Of a stretch of 64,000 nucleotides of DNA, positions 1-12,328 are shown in pieces. The notes under the pieces were generated by a model. The model made no database searches, was not told where the DNA came from, and worked only from the letters and a program-made list of their open reading frames with translations. Origin of the DNA: Streptomyces sp. STR69 (GTDB taxonomy: Bacteria > Actinomycetota > Actinomycetes > Streptomycetales > Streptomycetaceae). The translations under genes and the position numbers were made by a program. How positions within the stretch are numbered: the first letter of the stretch is position 1; each line of letters starts with the position of its first letter. The DNA is taken from contig NZ_JALJRY010000003.1 in the NCBI RefSeq assembly GCF_024519455.1, positions 383,675 to 447,674 of the forward strand, written 5' to 3'.

Positions 1-178
1 CGCCGTCCAGGGTCGGCCAGGAGCGGTGACGTACGACGCCCTCCGTGCGGCCCTCGCCCCAGCAGTGCACGTCCAGGTCGACCAGGGGCCTCAACTCCCG
101 GGCCAGGAACTCCACATGGACGCCCGCGCCGCCGTACACATCCGGCGGGTACTCCCGGGTCAGCAGTCCCACTCGCAC
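1..178 (-). CDS. Glycogen synthase / maltose-1-phosphate synthase (GlgA/GlgM type), N-terminal fragment
   Basis: The reverse strand from a GTG at 178 encodes 59 residues beginning MRVGLLTREYPPDVYGGAGV, the typical N-terminus of actinobacterial GT4 glucan synthases; the rest lies off the left edge. The GGAG loop is the nucleotide-sugar binding segment of this family. The mycobacterial homologue (GlgM) makes maltose-1-phosphate from ADP-glucose, the substrate of GlgE, and a GlgE gene lies at about 30 kb. I cannot tell from 59 residues whether this one is a GlgM or a classical glycogen synthase. It reads off the window edge, so its downstream context is unseen. Confidence 0.85.
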   Translation of the reverse strand, partial: MRVGLLTREYPPDVYGGAGVHVEFLARELRPLVDLDVHCWGEGRTEGVVRHRSWPTLDG

Positions 179-218
179 CCGTTAACCCCTTGTTCTCGGC
201 GGCTGATTGCACTCATGG

Positions 219-1016
219 TCACCCAGAAGCGGCTTTCGCGGAAGGGCCGGGCGGCTGTGTGAAGCAGCAGTCTCCGCAGACCCCGCCGCCGGGGACCCGG
301 TAGTAGAGGCAGCAGCTGCGGCGCCGGAAGGCGGTTCCGGTAAGGGTTCCGGTGTCGGCGAGGAGGGGGTGGGCGAGGAGTTCCGCGGTGAGGGCACGCG
401 CGCGCGTGGCCACTTCCGTACGGCCACGCGCGCGTGCCCACCGGTCGAGTTCGCGGGCCGCGCCCGCCAGCGCGGAGGCCGCGTTGCCCCGGAGCAGGCC
501 GGCGGACATGCGGTGGTGGGCGACCAGGGCGGCGGTCAGCGGTTCGAGGTGGCCCAGGAGGACGGTGTCCGCGAGGGTGGCGGCGTCACCGGGCAGCGGG
601 CGGACCTCGGCGAGCCACAGGTCGTCCGGGGCGCTGCTCTGGGCGTCCCAGTGCAGCAGGCGTGGGTCGAGGTCGGGGACGTGGCCGTAGAGGGCGGCGC
701 AGCCGAGCGCCGCCGACCACAACCGGGCCGCGAGTGCCTGCTGTGCGACCGAGGCGGCAATGCGCAGCTCAGGGGCCCGGAGACGCTCCGCGACGGCATG
801 GACACGGAAAGTCAGGGAATTTCCGTAAACATCCGACACCGGGTTTTCGTAGGTCGTCGCGAGCGTCGGCAGCGGGCCGTCCGGCGCTGCGCCCGTGCGT
901 AGTACGAAGAAGCCGCCGAGGGGTCGGAGCGCTGCGAGTTCGGGGTCCAGGTCCACGAACAGCAGTAGTACCAAGGCTCCTAGGGGTTTCACCCAGGGGG
1001 TGTCGTCCGGTGTCAC
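219..1016 (-). CDS. (2Fe-2S)-binding FhuF-like protein
   Basis: A protein of up to 265 residues ends with the cysteine motif CCLYYRVPGGGVCGDCCF (near residues 235-252), the C-terminal 2Fe-2S site of FhuF-type ferric-siderophore reductases. This makes a cytoplasmic role in releasing iron from siderophores, or related electron transfer, likely. The rest is Ala/Leu-rich helical sequence with no other motif. The start is uncertain: the GTG at 1016 gives the longest form, but the in-frame GTG at 956 (starting VDLDPELAAL) fits the usual N-terminus better. No siderophore gene is adjacent; it diverges from the DMT transporter across about 170 bases. Confidence 0.75.
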   Translation of the reverse strand: MTPDDTPWVKPLGALVLLLFVDLDPELAALRPLGGFFVLRTGAAPDGPLPTLATTYENPVSDVYGNSLTFRVHAVAERLRAPELRIAASVAQQALAARLWSAALGCAALYGHVPDLDPRLLHWDAQSSAPDDLWLAEVRPLPGDAATLADTVLLGHLEPLTAALVAHHRMSAGLLRGNAASALAGAARELDRWARARGRTEVATRARALTAELLAHPLLADTGTLTGTAFRRRSCCLYYRVPGGGVCGDCCFTQPPGPSAKAASG

Positions 1017-1183
1017 CCACCTTGGGGAGGACAGAGGGCGTTTCGTACTCCATCGGCAGTACTACCCAATCGGTGCTCAGGTACGACGACGGGAAGAACA
1101 TCGAGCGGCATCGTGTTCTGTATGAAAGCCGACCGTTCGCCGCGTGGTGCCAGAGGCACCCGCCTGACGCAGAGGAGCTGCCG

Positions 1184-5209
<4,026 letters not shown>

Positions 5210-5226
5210 CGTGGCCGGCTGTGCAG

Positions 5227-5259
5227 AGCCCGCCTGCCGGGGATCCGGTCAGGCGGGCT
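5227..5259. terminator. Bidirectional hairpin between gnd and the VOC gene
   Basis: AGCCCGCCTG (5227-5236) and CAGGCGGGCT (5250-5259) pair perfectly over 10 bp around a 13-nt loop. It sits between convergent genes, with the right arm covering the stop codon of the VOC gene. There is no U-run, as is usual in Streptomyces. Confidence 0.6.
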
Positions 5260-5611
5260 GCCACAGTTCGATGCGGTTGCCCTCGGGATCGGTGACCCAG
5301 CCGAACCGTCCCACGCCGTCCATGTCCTGCGTCTCCGCGTCCACGTCCGCGCCCTTGGCGCGCAGCTGCGCGAGCATCGCGTCGAGGTCGCGGACCCGGA
5401 AGTTGAGCATGGTCTGCTGGGTGCGGGAACCGAAGTAGTCGGTGTCGGCGGGGAAGGCCGCGAACACCGTCGGCCCGGCCTCCTGCTGCCACAGACCGTG
5501 CTCGTCGACGTCGAGGCCGAGGCACTCGCGGTACCAGGTGCCGAGAGCCGCCGGGTCGGTCGCCCGCATGAAGTGTCCGCCGATTCCAAGCACACGTTCC
5601 ATATCGGCCAT
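5249..5611 (-). CDS. VOC-family (glyoxalase-fold) protein
   Basis: A 120-residue single-repeat vicinal-oxygen-chelate protein with two beta-alpha-beta-beta-beta halves: GIGGHFMRATDPAALGTWYR at the N-terminus and GVGRFGWVTDPEGNRIELWQ at the C-terminus, the latter carrying the usual metal-ligand Glu. VOC proteins range from glyoxalases to antibiotic-binding proteins, so the substrate is not assignable. The start may be ATG 5611 or ATG 5602; the GGCAGG before 5611 is placed better for the second. Confidence 0.8.
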   Translation of the reverse strand: MADMERVLGIGGHFMRATDPAALGTWYRECLGLDVDEHGLWQQEAGPTVFAAFPADTDYFGSRTQQTMLNFRVRDLDAMLAQLRAKGADVDAETQDMDGVGRFGWVTDPEGNRIELWQPA

Positions 5612-5669
5612 CCTGCCAGGAGGGCGGTCGGGGCGCCGGATTCGGACGGACTGTCCCAGCAGACCGGCT

Positions 5670-5975
5670 TCAGGTGAGCGGTGGTCCCGGCTCGGGGTTC
5701 GGTACGGGTTCCGGGCCCGGCGGGACAGGCGACGGAGAGGGCTCGGGGGTCGGAACCGGGCCCGGTGGGACCGGGGGCGGAGACGGCTTCGGGCCGGGGC
5801 CCGGTGGTGGCGTGGGCAGAGGCGCCGGGGGTTCCGGGTTCGGGCCCGGTGTGGGGCCGGGGCCGGGAGTCGGTCCCGGCGGTACGGGAGCGGGGCCGGG
5901 GGTGGGTCCCGGTGGCACGGGGTCGGGGCCGGGGGTGGGTCCCGGTGGTACGGGGTCGGGGTACGGGTTGGTCAT
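5670..5975 (-). CDS. Proline/glycine-rich low-complexity protein with 11-residue repeats
   Basis: A 101-residue protein starts at ATG 5975 directly after a consensus GGAGG-ACACC ribosome site, which argues that this biased sequence is translated. It is almost wholly Pro, Gly, Val, Thr and acidic residues, beginning MTNPYPDPVPPGPTPGPDPV. DPVPPGPTPGP-type units repeat three times near the N-terminus, followed by looser PxP repeats. There is no signal peptide, membrane segment, cysteine or tryptophan, and it should be disordered or polyproline-II. No function can be assigned. It could be a flexible scaffold or merely a low-complexity ORF, but the ribosome site favours a real gene. Confidence 0.6.
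   Translation of the reverse strand: MTNPYPDPVPPGPTPGPDPVPPGPTPGPAPVPPGPTPGPGPTPGPNPEPPAPLPTPPPGPGPKPSPPPVPPGPVPTPEPSPSPVPPGPEPVPNPEPGPPLT
5850..5960. repeat. Tandem 33-base GC-rich repeats
   Basis: On the plus strand the unit GGGGCCGGGGGTGGGTCCCG followed by GTGGYACGGGGTC recurs in tandem near 5885-5960, with a degenerate copy upstream. It encodes the 11-residue repeats of the Pro-rich protein on the minus strand. The array is prone to copy-number change and to assembly error. Confidence 0.65.
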
Positions 5976-6103
5976 GGTGTCCTCCAGCCAGTGGGTGCGT
6001 CGGCTCTGGACTACTCCCCCGCCTACCCGACACCCGCGCCGCCACTCACCCGGGCGGACTCACGCGACGCGCACCACCCGGACCCACCCCGGCCCCGCCG
6101 GAC

Positions 6104-6772
6104 TCACCCCACCCGCACTGCCCGAGCCCCGGCGGCCAGCCCCGGGCGGGGGCTCGACAGCACCGGGACGGCGGTGGTCGTCAGGTGTTGGGCGGGGGCC
6201 ATGGAGCCCTGCGCCAGGACGATCGCGTCGGCGTCGATGACGGCGTCCACCGCCTCCGCCACCAGCCGGGCGCAGCCCTCCGTGTCGCCGGCCTCGAAGC
6301 GGGCCCAGGCACCGTCGACGAGCAGGGTGCGGACCTCGGCGGGGCGGCCGATACGGCGGCTCTCCTCCTCGACGAGCGCCACGGTCGGCTCCAGGGTGCT
6401 TTCCAGCGTGGCGGCCACGACGACGCGCGGCCCCGCGGCGACGGCCGCCGCCGCCATCGGGCGGTCACCGCGCAGCACCGGCACGCCGACATCGGCACCG
6501 GCCGACTCCGCCACCGCGCCGATGGTCGAGCAGGTGCACAGCACCGCCCGGGCTCCTACCGCGACGGCCTCCTCCAGGGCGTCCCGCACCGCGTCGGTCA
6601 CCGCTTCCGGTCCCTCGCGGCGGGCCCGCGCCAAGAGTTCCTCGTCGACGAAGTGCCGTAGTTCCAGGCCCTGGTGGTCCTCGTCGCGCAGGGCGTCGAA
6701 GACCGGGACATGAGCGGGCGAGGTGTGCAGCAGGGCGAGCACGCGGGCGGGGCCTTTCTCCAAGACGCTCAC
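6104..6772 (-). CDS. Aspartate/glutamate racemase-family protein
   Basis: The 222-residue protein starts at GTG 6772. It has the two-cysteine-type Asp/Glu/hydantoin racemase fold: an N-terminal LALLHTSPAHVPVF strand, GARAVLCTCSTIGAVAE near residues 75-92 with the first catalytic Cys, GVPVLRGDRPMAAAA, and a C-terminal DAIVLAQGSM segment. In the second half the usual catalytic Cys appears replaced (LAQGS rather than LGCT), so it may be non-racemising (for example a decarboxylase- or isomerase-like relative) or degenerate. It lies 19 bases from the upstream GNAT gene on the same strand and is possibly co-transcribed with it and panD. Confidence 0.7.
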   Translation of the reverse strand: MSVLEKGPARVLALLHTSPAHVPVFDALRDEDHQGLELRHFVDEELLARARREGPEAVTDAVRDALEEAVAVGARAVLCTCSTIGAVAESAGADVGVPVLRGDRPMAAAAVAAGPRVVVAATLESTLEPTVALVEEESRRIGRPAEVRTLLVDGAWARFEAGDTEGCARLVAEAVDAVIDADAIVLAQGSMAPAQHLTTTAVPVLSSPRPGLAAGARAVRVG

Positions 6773-6791
6773 AACGACACGGGCGTTGGTC

Positions 6792-7139
6792 CTAGAACCG
6801 GCCGGGATGCGCCGTGAGCCACTCCATCGCCGCCCGCTGCAGCGCGGGGTCGGCGGCCGGGGCCTCGTCGGGGTGGCGGGCCGCCCACTTCACGACGTAG
6901 GGGCAGAGCGGGGCGACGACGATGCCCTCGCGGGCGGCGATGCCGTACAACTCGCGGGCCAGTGAACCCGCGATGCCCTTTCCCTCGTGGGCCGGTTCCA
7001 CGAGGGTGTGGACCGGCACGAGGGCGCGCTGGGGCGATTCGAGGACGAAGTACTCGATGTGGCCTACGACTTCGTCGCCGTCGCCGATCGCTTCCAGGCG
7101 GCCCGCCGCCCGGTCGTCGCGGATCTCGATCTCGCTCAT
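6792..7139 (-). CDS. Small GNAT-family N-acetyltransferase (YjdJ-like)
   Basis: The 115-residue protein matches the short single-domain GNAT group. The acetyl-CoA pyrophosphate loop is TLVEPAHEGKGIAGSLARE (about residues 46-64), followed by a helix and the C-terminal LCPYVVKWAARHPD seen in this subfamily. Start ATG 7139 has an AGGAGA site seven bases upstream. Substrates of this subfamily are mostly unknown. It is 22 bases downstream of panD on the same strand, so the two are probably co-transcribed. Confidence 0.85.
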   Translation of the reverse strand: MSEIEIRDDRAAGRLEAIGDGDEVVGHIEYFVLESPQRALVPVHTLVEPAHEGKGIAGSLARELYGIAAREGIVVAPLCPYVVKWAARHPDEAPAADPALQRAAMEWLTAHPGRF

Positions 7140-7161
7140 GGGCCTTCTCCTGGTGTGGTGG

Positions 7162-7581
7162 TCAGGCCGTGACGGCCTGCGGGCTGCGCACCTGCTCCGA
7201 ACCCGGCACCGGTTCGGACGGATCGGCGCCGAGGCTCACGATCCGGTTGGCGGAGTCCACGTGCACGACCCGGGGCCGAAGCGCCCGCGCCTCGGCGTCG
7301 GACACTTGAGCGTAACTGATGATGATCACCAGGTCTCCGGGATGCACGAGGTGGGCGGCGGCCCCGTTGATCCCGATGACACCGGAGCCCCGCTCGCCCT
7401 CGATGACGTACGTCTCCAGGCGGGCGCCGTTGGTGATGTCGACGATGTGGACCAGCTCGCCGGACAGCAGATCGGCGGCGTCCAGCAGGTCGGCGTCGAT
7501 GGTGACGGAGCCGACGTAGTGCAGGTCGGCCTGGGTGACGGTGGCACGGTGGATCTTGGACTTGAACATGGTGCGCAGCAT
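7162..7581 (-). CDS. panD: Aspartate 1-decarboxylase proenzyme
   Basis: The 139-residue pyruvoyl enzyme makes beta-alanine from L-aspartate for pantothenate and CoA synthesis. The self-processing site is Gly24-Ser25 in HYVGSVT; cleavage there generates the pyruvoyl group on Ser25. Tyr58-region [17 protein letters not shown] and the N-terminal [18 protein letters not shown] are characteristic. I chose ATG 7581 because it gives the exact family N-terminus; the longer open frame adds an unrelated leader. First gene of a likely panD-GNAT-racemase transcript. Confidence 0.96.
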   Translation of the reverse strand: MLRTMFKSKIHRATVTQADLHYVGSVTIDADLLDAADLLSGELVHIVDITNGARLETYVIEGERGSGVIGINGAAAHLVHPGDLVIIISYAQVSDAEARALRPRVVHVDSANRIVSLGADPSEPVPGSEQVRSPQAVTA

Positions 7582-7717
7582 CGGACACTCCCGGGACTCG
7601 GCTCCCTGCCCGCAGTCGCGGGTCAAGGGCGGGTTTCACAGTATCCGTTGCGGTTGCCGGGTCCCCTGTGGGGGATGAATGTGGCCACAGAGGCTGGATC
7701 AGCACCTGGGAGGCACC

Positions 7718-9169
7718 GTGACCACCGCTTCAGAGCCCCGGGTGTCGGGGCTGGAGATACGTTCCATCGACTACGTCCCCCTCGACGAGCGCCATGGCAA
7801 GCTGTGGCACCTCGGCCCCCTGTGGTTCATGTCGAACGCGCAGATCGCCACGCTGGCGGTCGGTCTGATCAGCATCACCGAGGGCGGCAACCTCATCTGG
7901 TCGCTCATCGCGATCGTCGCGGGCACCCTGCTCGGCACCTTCTTCATGGCCTTCCACTCGGCGCAGGGTCCGCAGCTCGGGCTGCCCCAGATGATCCAGT
8001 CGAGACCCCAGTTCGGCTATGTCGGGGCCCTGCTGGTGTGGCTGTTCGCCTATGTCCAGTACGCGGGCTTCAACGTCTTCAACACGATCCTGGCCGGTGA
8101 GGCCCTGCACACCACGGTGCACGGCAACACCAAGATGTGGGTGGCCGTGGTCACCGTGGTCGGCTTCGTGATCGCGCTCGTGGGCTACGACGTCATCCAC
8201 AAGGCGGAGCAGTTCCTGACGTACACCTTCCTGGTCGTCTTCGGGATCTTCACCGTGGGTGTGCTGGCGACCCTGCACTACCCGGCGGGCTCCTTCGACC
8301 TCGGCGGCTTCTCCTGGACGCCATTCCTGGCCCAGTTCGGCGTGGTCGCCGGCTATCAGATCAGCTGGGCGATCTACGTCTCGGACTACTCGCGCTACCT
8401 CCCGCCGGACGTGACCGTCCGCAAGACCTTCTACTGGACCTACTTCGGGTCGGCGCTCGGCGGGGTCTGGCTGATGACGCTGGGCGCGCTGCTCGCCGCC
8501 TGGGCTGGCAAGGACTTCGACACGATCCGCTCGATCAACGCGGCGGGCGACAAGGTGTTCAGCGGCTTCGGCGCGATCGTGCTCCTCTTCGCCACGCTCG
8601 GCCTGGTCTCCGTGACCGCGCTGAACATGTACGGCGGTTCACTGACCCTGATCAGCGCGATCGACTCGTTCAGGAAGGTCCAACCGACCGTGGGCGTCCG
8701 GGCGTTGACGATCGGGCTGACGGCCGCGCTCTCGCTGGTCGGCGCGTTCGCCGCGACCTCCGACTTCCTCACCAACTTCAACAACTTCCTGCTGCTGGTG
8801 CTCTATCTGTTCATCCCGTGGACCGCGGTCAACCTGATGGACTACTACGTGGTGCGCCGCGGCCACTACGCCATCGCGGAGATCTTCAACCCGCACGGCA
8901 TCTACGGCCGTTGGGGCTGGCACGGGATCATCTCCTACCTGGTGGGCTTCGGCGTGATGGTGCCGTTCTTCTCCGTCGGCACGCTCTACGTCGGCCCGAT
9001 CGCCCATGCCATGGACGGCGCCGACCTCTCCCTGTTCGTCGGGCTGCCGGTCGCCGGGCTGCTGTACTGGTGGCTGAGCCGCTCGATCGACGTGGCGGCC
9101 GAGATCCGGGTGGCCGAGGCGGAGGCTGCGGAGTTGGAGCAGGCGGCGCACGAGCACCGCGAACCCTGA
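7718..9169 (+). CDS. NCS1-family purine/cytosine (or related) permease
   Basis: The 483-residue membrane protein has about twelve hydrophobic helices, starting at GTG 7718 after a consensus GGAGG. Its NCS1 character shows in the N-terminal 'WHLGPLWFMSNAQIATLAVG' region, FHSAQGPQLGLPQMIQSRPQ near residues 85-105, and VAGYQISWAIYVSDYSRYLP in the middle. NCS1 carriers bring in nucleobases, allantoin, hydantoins or thiamine by Na+ or H+ symport; the substrate is not predictable here. It diverges from panD, with no regulator beside it. Confidence 0.85.
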   Translation: MTTASEPRVSGLEIRSIDYVPLDERHGKLWHLGPLWFMSNAQIATLAVGLISITEGGNLIWSLIAIVAGTLLGTFFMAFHSAQGPQLGLPQMIQSRPQFGYVGALLVWLFAYVQYAGFNVFNTILAGEALHTTVHGNTKMWVAVVTVVGFVIALVGYDVIHKAEQFLTYTFLVVFGIFTVGVLATLHYPAGSFDLGGFSWTPFLAQFGVVAGYQISWAIYVSDYSRYLPPDVTVRKTFYWTYFGSALGGVWLMTLGALLAAWAGKDFDTIRSINAAGDKVFSGFGAIVLLFATLGLVSVTALNMYGGSLTLISAIDSFRKVQPTVGVRALTIGLTAALSLVGAFAATSDFLTNFNNFLLLVLYLFIPWTAVNLMDYYVVRRGHYAIAEIFNPHGIYGRWGWHGIISYLVGFGVMVPFFSVGTLYVGPIAHAMDGADLSLFVGLPVAGLLYWWLSRSIDVAAEIRVAEAEAAELEQAAHEHREP

Positions 9170-9209
9170 CACACCGGAGCCCCGACCACGCCGGACCCCT
9201 GACGCACCG

Positions 9210-11090
9210 TCAGGCGACCGTCTCCGGCTGCTGCTTCTCGAACTGCGTGCGGTACAGCTCGGCGTATCGCCCACCGGCGGCGAGGAGTTGATCGTGCGTC
9301 CCGCGTTCCACGACGCGGCCCGCCTCGACGACCAGGATCTGGTCGGCGGAGCGCACGGTGGACAGCCGGTGGGCGATCACCACGGCGGTACGGCCCTGGA
9401 GTGCCTCCGTCAGGGCCTCCTGCACGGCCGCCTCCGAGGTGTTGTCGAGGTGCGCGGTGGCCTCGTCGAGGATGACGACGCGCTGGCGGGCCAGCAACAG
9501 GCGGGCGATGGTGAGGCGTTGGCGCTCGCCTCCGGAGAGCCGGTAGCCGCGCTCGCCGACGACCGTGTCCAGGCCGTCGGGCAGGGACCGTACGAGATCT
9601 TCGAGGCGGGAGCGGCGCAGGGCGTCCCACAACTCGTCCTCGGTGGCGGCGGGTTGGGCCAGCAGCAGGTTGGCGCGGACCGAGTCGTGGAAGAGGTGGC
9701 CGTCCTGGGTGACCATGCCGAGCGTGGCCCGCAGGGAGGCGGCGGTGAGGTCGCGGACGTCGGTCCCGCCGATGCGGACGGCGCCGTCGTCGACGTCGTA
9801 GAGCCGGGGCAGGAGTTGGGCGATGGTCGACTTGCCGGCGCCGGAGGAGCCGACGAGGGCGATGGTCTCGCCGGGTTCGGCGCGGAAGGAGATGCCGTGC
9901 AGGACCTCGGCGCCGCCGCGGGTGTCGAGGGAGGCGACCTCTTCGAGTGAGGCGAGGGAGACCTTGTCGGCGGAGGGGTAGGCGAAGCGGACCTCGTCGA
10001 ACTCGACCGCGACCGGGCCCTCGGGCACCTCGCGGGCATCGGGTTTCTCCTCGATCAGCGGTTTCAGGTCGAGCACCTCGAAGACGCGCTCGAAGCTGAC
10101 CAGGGCGCTCATCACCTCGACGCGGGCTCCGGCGAGCGCGGTGAGCGGGGCGTAGAGGCGGGTCAGGAGCAGGGCCAAGGAGACGACGGCGCCCGGCTCC
10201 AGGGTGCCGTGCAGGGCGAACCAGCCGCCGAGGCCGTAGACGAGGGCGAGGGCCAGGGCGGAGACCAGGGTCAGGGAGGTGATGAACACCGACTGGGCGG
10301 TGGCCGTGCGGACGCCGATGTCGCGGACCCGGCTCGCGCGCTCGGCGAACTCCACGGACTCCTCCTCGGGGCGGCCGAAGAGTTTGACGAGGGTGGCGCC
10401 GGGGGCGGAGAAGCGTTCGGTCATACGGGTGCTCATCGCCGCGTTCAGGGTCGCCGCCTCGCGTTGCATGCGGGCCATGCGGCTGCCCATCCGGCGGGCC
10501 GGGATCACGAAGACCGGGAGCAGCACGAGGGCGAGCAGGGTGATCTGCCAGGACAGGGTGAGCATGACGGCCAGTGTGAGCAGCAGGGTCACCACGTTGG
10601 ACACCACTCCGGAGAGCGTGTTGCTGAACGCCCGCTGCGCGCCGATGACGTCGTTGTTGAGTCGGGAGACGAGCGCTCCCGTACGGGTACGTGTGAAGAA
10701 CGCGACCGGCATGCGCTGCACATGATCGAAGACGGCTGTCCGCAGATCGAGGATGAGTCCCTCCCCGAGCGCCGCCGAAAGGCGTCGGCCCAGAATGCCG
10801 AGCGCCGCCTCCGCGACCGCGATCAGGGCGATGAGCAGGGCGAGGCGCACGACGGTGCCGTCGTCGCCGCCCGACACGATCGCGTCGACGACGTGTCCGG
10901 CCAGGACGGGGGTCGCGACGGCGAGCAGGGCGGTCAGCACCCCGAGCAGGACGAAGCGGGCGATCTCGCGGCGGTGCGGCCGCGCGAACTCCGCGATGCG
11001 GCGCAGCGTGGCGAGCGCGAACGGGCGGCGCTCCTGTTCTGCGGTCATGACACTGTGCAGTTGGGTCCAGGCGGTGCTCTCCATGCTCAT
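9210..11090 (-). CDS. ABC exporter half-transporter (membrane domain plus ATPase)
   Basis: The 626-residue protein is the usual length for a type IV ABC exporter. Residues about 40-330 form the six-helix membrane domain. Residues about 370-610 are the nucleotide-binding domain with Walker A GSSGAGKST, Q-loop, signature LSGGERQRL, Walker B VVILDEATAHLD and H-loop AHRLSTV. It should work as a homodimer, as no partner gene lies beside it. Possible cargo includes drugs, lipids or peptides. The start could be ATG 11090, ATG 11084 or the ATG 42 bases further in (MTAEQERRP); none has a strong ribosome site. Confidence 0.85.
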   Translation of the reverse strand: MSMESTAWTQLHSVMTAEQERRPFALATLRRIAEFARPHRREIARFVLLGVLTALLAVATPVLAGHVVDAIVSGGDDGTVVRLALLIALIAVAEAALGILGRRLSAALGEGLILDLRTAVFDHVQRMPVAFFTRTRTGALVSRLNNDVIGAQRAFSNTLSGVVSNVVTLLLTLAVMLTLSWQITLLALVLLPVFVIPARRMGSRMARMQREAATLNAAMSTRMTERFSAPGATLVKLFGRPEEESVEFAERASRVRDIGVRTATAQSVFITSLTLVSALALALVYGLGGWFALHGTLEPGAVVSLALLLTRLYAPLTALAGARVEVMSALVSFERVFEVLDLKPLIEEKPDAREVPEGPVAVEFDEVRFAYPSADKVSLASLEEVASLDTRGGAEVLHGISFRAEPGETIALVGSSGAGKSTIAQLLPRLYDVDDGAVRIGGTDVRDLTAASLRATLGMVTQDGHLFHDSVRANLLLAQPAATEDELWDALRRSRLEDLVRSLPDGLDTVVGERGYRLSGGERQRLTIARLLLARQRVVILDEATAHLDNTSEAAVQEALTEALQGRTAVVIAHRLSTVRSADQILVVEAGRVVERGTHDQLLAAGGRYAELYRTQFEKQQPETVA

Positions 11091-11222
11091 GGGGTAGACC
11101 GTAGGACCTCAAGCGGCGTTGAGGTCAACGTGTTCGCCAAAGCCTCGTGTAGCGACGGGCGTAAGGAACTGTCCGTGCTGGCGCAACCCGCAGTTGTCGT
11201 GGCGCGGAGAACCTCCAGTGAT

Positions 11223-12155
11223 GTGAGACACATCCGCGTCCGGCAGATCCTGTGCCTGCTTCCGCTGCTCCTGGTCACCGTCGTCGCCGTACAGCACCGG
11301 TCCGTCCTCGTCGCGGGCTTCGGCCAGCTGCGGTCGGCGGAGTGGCCCTGGCTGGTGGCGGCGGCCGGTGCCACCTGTCTGACCTGGGTCGCCGCCGCGT
11401 TCACCCGGCAGGGTGCCGTGGTCGAACGGCTGCCCGCACGGCGGCTGTTGGCCACGCAGTTCGCGGCGGGCGCGGCGAATCACCTGCTGCCCACGGGACT
11501 TGGCGCGGGCGCGGTGAACCTGCGCTTCCTCACGGTGTGCGGGCTGCCGCTGGCCCGTTCGTCGGCCGCGCTGGCGCTGTTCCTGCTGGCGGAGTCGATA
11601 GCCCGGCTGACTCTGCTCACCGGTCTGCTGATCGCCTTCCCGGACGCCCTGCGCCTGGGAACTCTCCTTCCGGCGGGGGCACTTGGCCCGCTGCTCCTGA
11701 TCATCGGTGCCGTGCTGTGCGCGGCGGTCGTGGTGCTCGTTCTGGTGCGTCGGCTGCGGACGGCCGTCCTGTCGTTCCTCCGTACGGCGCTGAGTGAGGC
11801 GCGTTCCGTGCACACGCGGCCGGCCCGGGCGCTGGCGCTGTGGGGCGGTTCGCTGGCGTTCCCCGCGCTCCAGGCGGCCGGACTGGTGGCCGTGGGGCAG
11901 GCGTTGAACCTGCCGGTGCCGCCCGCGCAGATGGCGCTCGCCTATCTGGCGGCGACGGTCGCCGTCGCGCTGGTGCCGACGCCGGGCGGGATCGGCTCGG
12001 TGGAGGCCGCGCTGATCGTGGCGCTGGTCGCGGCGGGCGGTCCGGTCGCGGTGGCCACGGCGGTGGTGCTGGCGTACCGGATCATCACGGTCTGGATCCC
12101 CATCATTCCGGGCGCGTTGACGCTCGGTGCGCTGGTCCGGCTGAGAGTCATCTAA
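11223..12155 (+). CDS. Lysylphosphatidylglycerol-synthase-like (UPF0104) integral membrane protein
   Basis: About 310 residues with eight or so hydrophobic helices and the family signature near the C-terminus: YLAATVAVALVPTPGGIGSVEAAL, where PTPGGIGSVEA is typical of LPG_synthase_TM proteins. Members translocate or modify lipids; this one lacks the soluble aminoacyl-transferase domain, so it is a flippase-like or uncharacterised form. GTG 11223 is my start, with GGAGA 12 bases upstream; an in-frame GTG at about 11175 is also possible. It diverges from the ABC exporter. Confidence 0.75.
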   Translation: MRHIRVRQILCLLPLLLVTVVAVQHRSVLVAGFGQLRSAEWPWLVAAAGATCLTWVAAAFTRQGAVVERLPARRLLATQFAAGAANHLLPTGLGAGAVNLRFLTVCGLPLARSSAALALFLLAESIARLTLLTGLLIAFPDALRLGTLLPAGALGPLLLIIGAVLCAAVVVLVLVRRLRTAVLSFLRTALSEARSVHTRPARALALWGGSLAFPALQAAGLVAVGQALNLPVPPAQMALAYLAATVAVALVPTPGGIGSVEAALIVALVAAGGPVAVATAVVLAYRIITVWIPIIPGALTLGALVRLRVI

Positions 12156-12190
12156 TTCGCGACTCTGTTCTGACACCCCTGTAAAGCAGC

Positions 12191-12224
12191 ATCAGCCCTG
12201 GTCGAATCGTTGACCGGGGCTGAT
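12191..12224. terminator. Hairpin after the LPG-synthase-like gene
   Basis: ATCAGCCCTGGTC pairs with GACCGGGGCTGAT around the loop GAATCGTT; the stem is about 13 bp with one G-T wobble. It lies 36 bases past the stop codon and before the AT-rich promoter region of the next operon. Confidence 0.7.
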
Positions 12225-12237
12225 TCGCGTTTGCCTC

Positions 12238-12328
12238 AACTCGCTTGTTTTACTTTTTACTTGACTACACATGACAGCACGAGTTGACTGAAGGGCGTTG
12301 ATTTGTCAGCCGAGGAGGCAGGACTGTC
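12238..12328 (+). promoter_or_regulatory. AT-rich promoter region of the 12.3-20 kb sugar operon
   Basis: This stretch is clearly AT-richer than its surroundings (GCTTGTTTTACTTTTTACTT) and holds two TTGAC boxes, at about 12261 and 12282, either of which could be a -35 element. A GGAGG at about 12314-12318 precedes the ATG at 12329. Which TTGAC is used cannot be settled by eye. Confidence 0.45.

Noticed and set aside
434..1183. Long plus-strand N-terminal extension of the DMT transporter frame
   Set aside because: It is antisense to the FhuF-like gene and Arg/Pro-rich with no family match. The ATG at 1184 has its own ribosome site.
5442..6713. A 423-codon plus-strand frame across the Pro-rich gene and racemase
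   Set aside because: Composition is Arg/Ser/Ala-rich shadow, with no ribosome site and no domain. The minus-strand genes have good starts and motifs.
10209..11222. N-terminal extension of the LPG-synthase-like frame
   Set aside because: It is antisense to the ABC exporter, is Gly/Glu/His-rich, and has no membrane segment.
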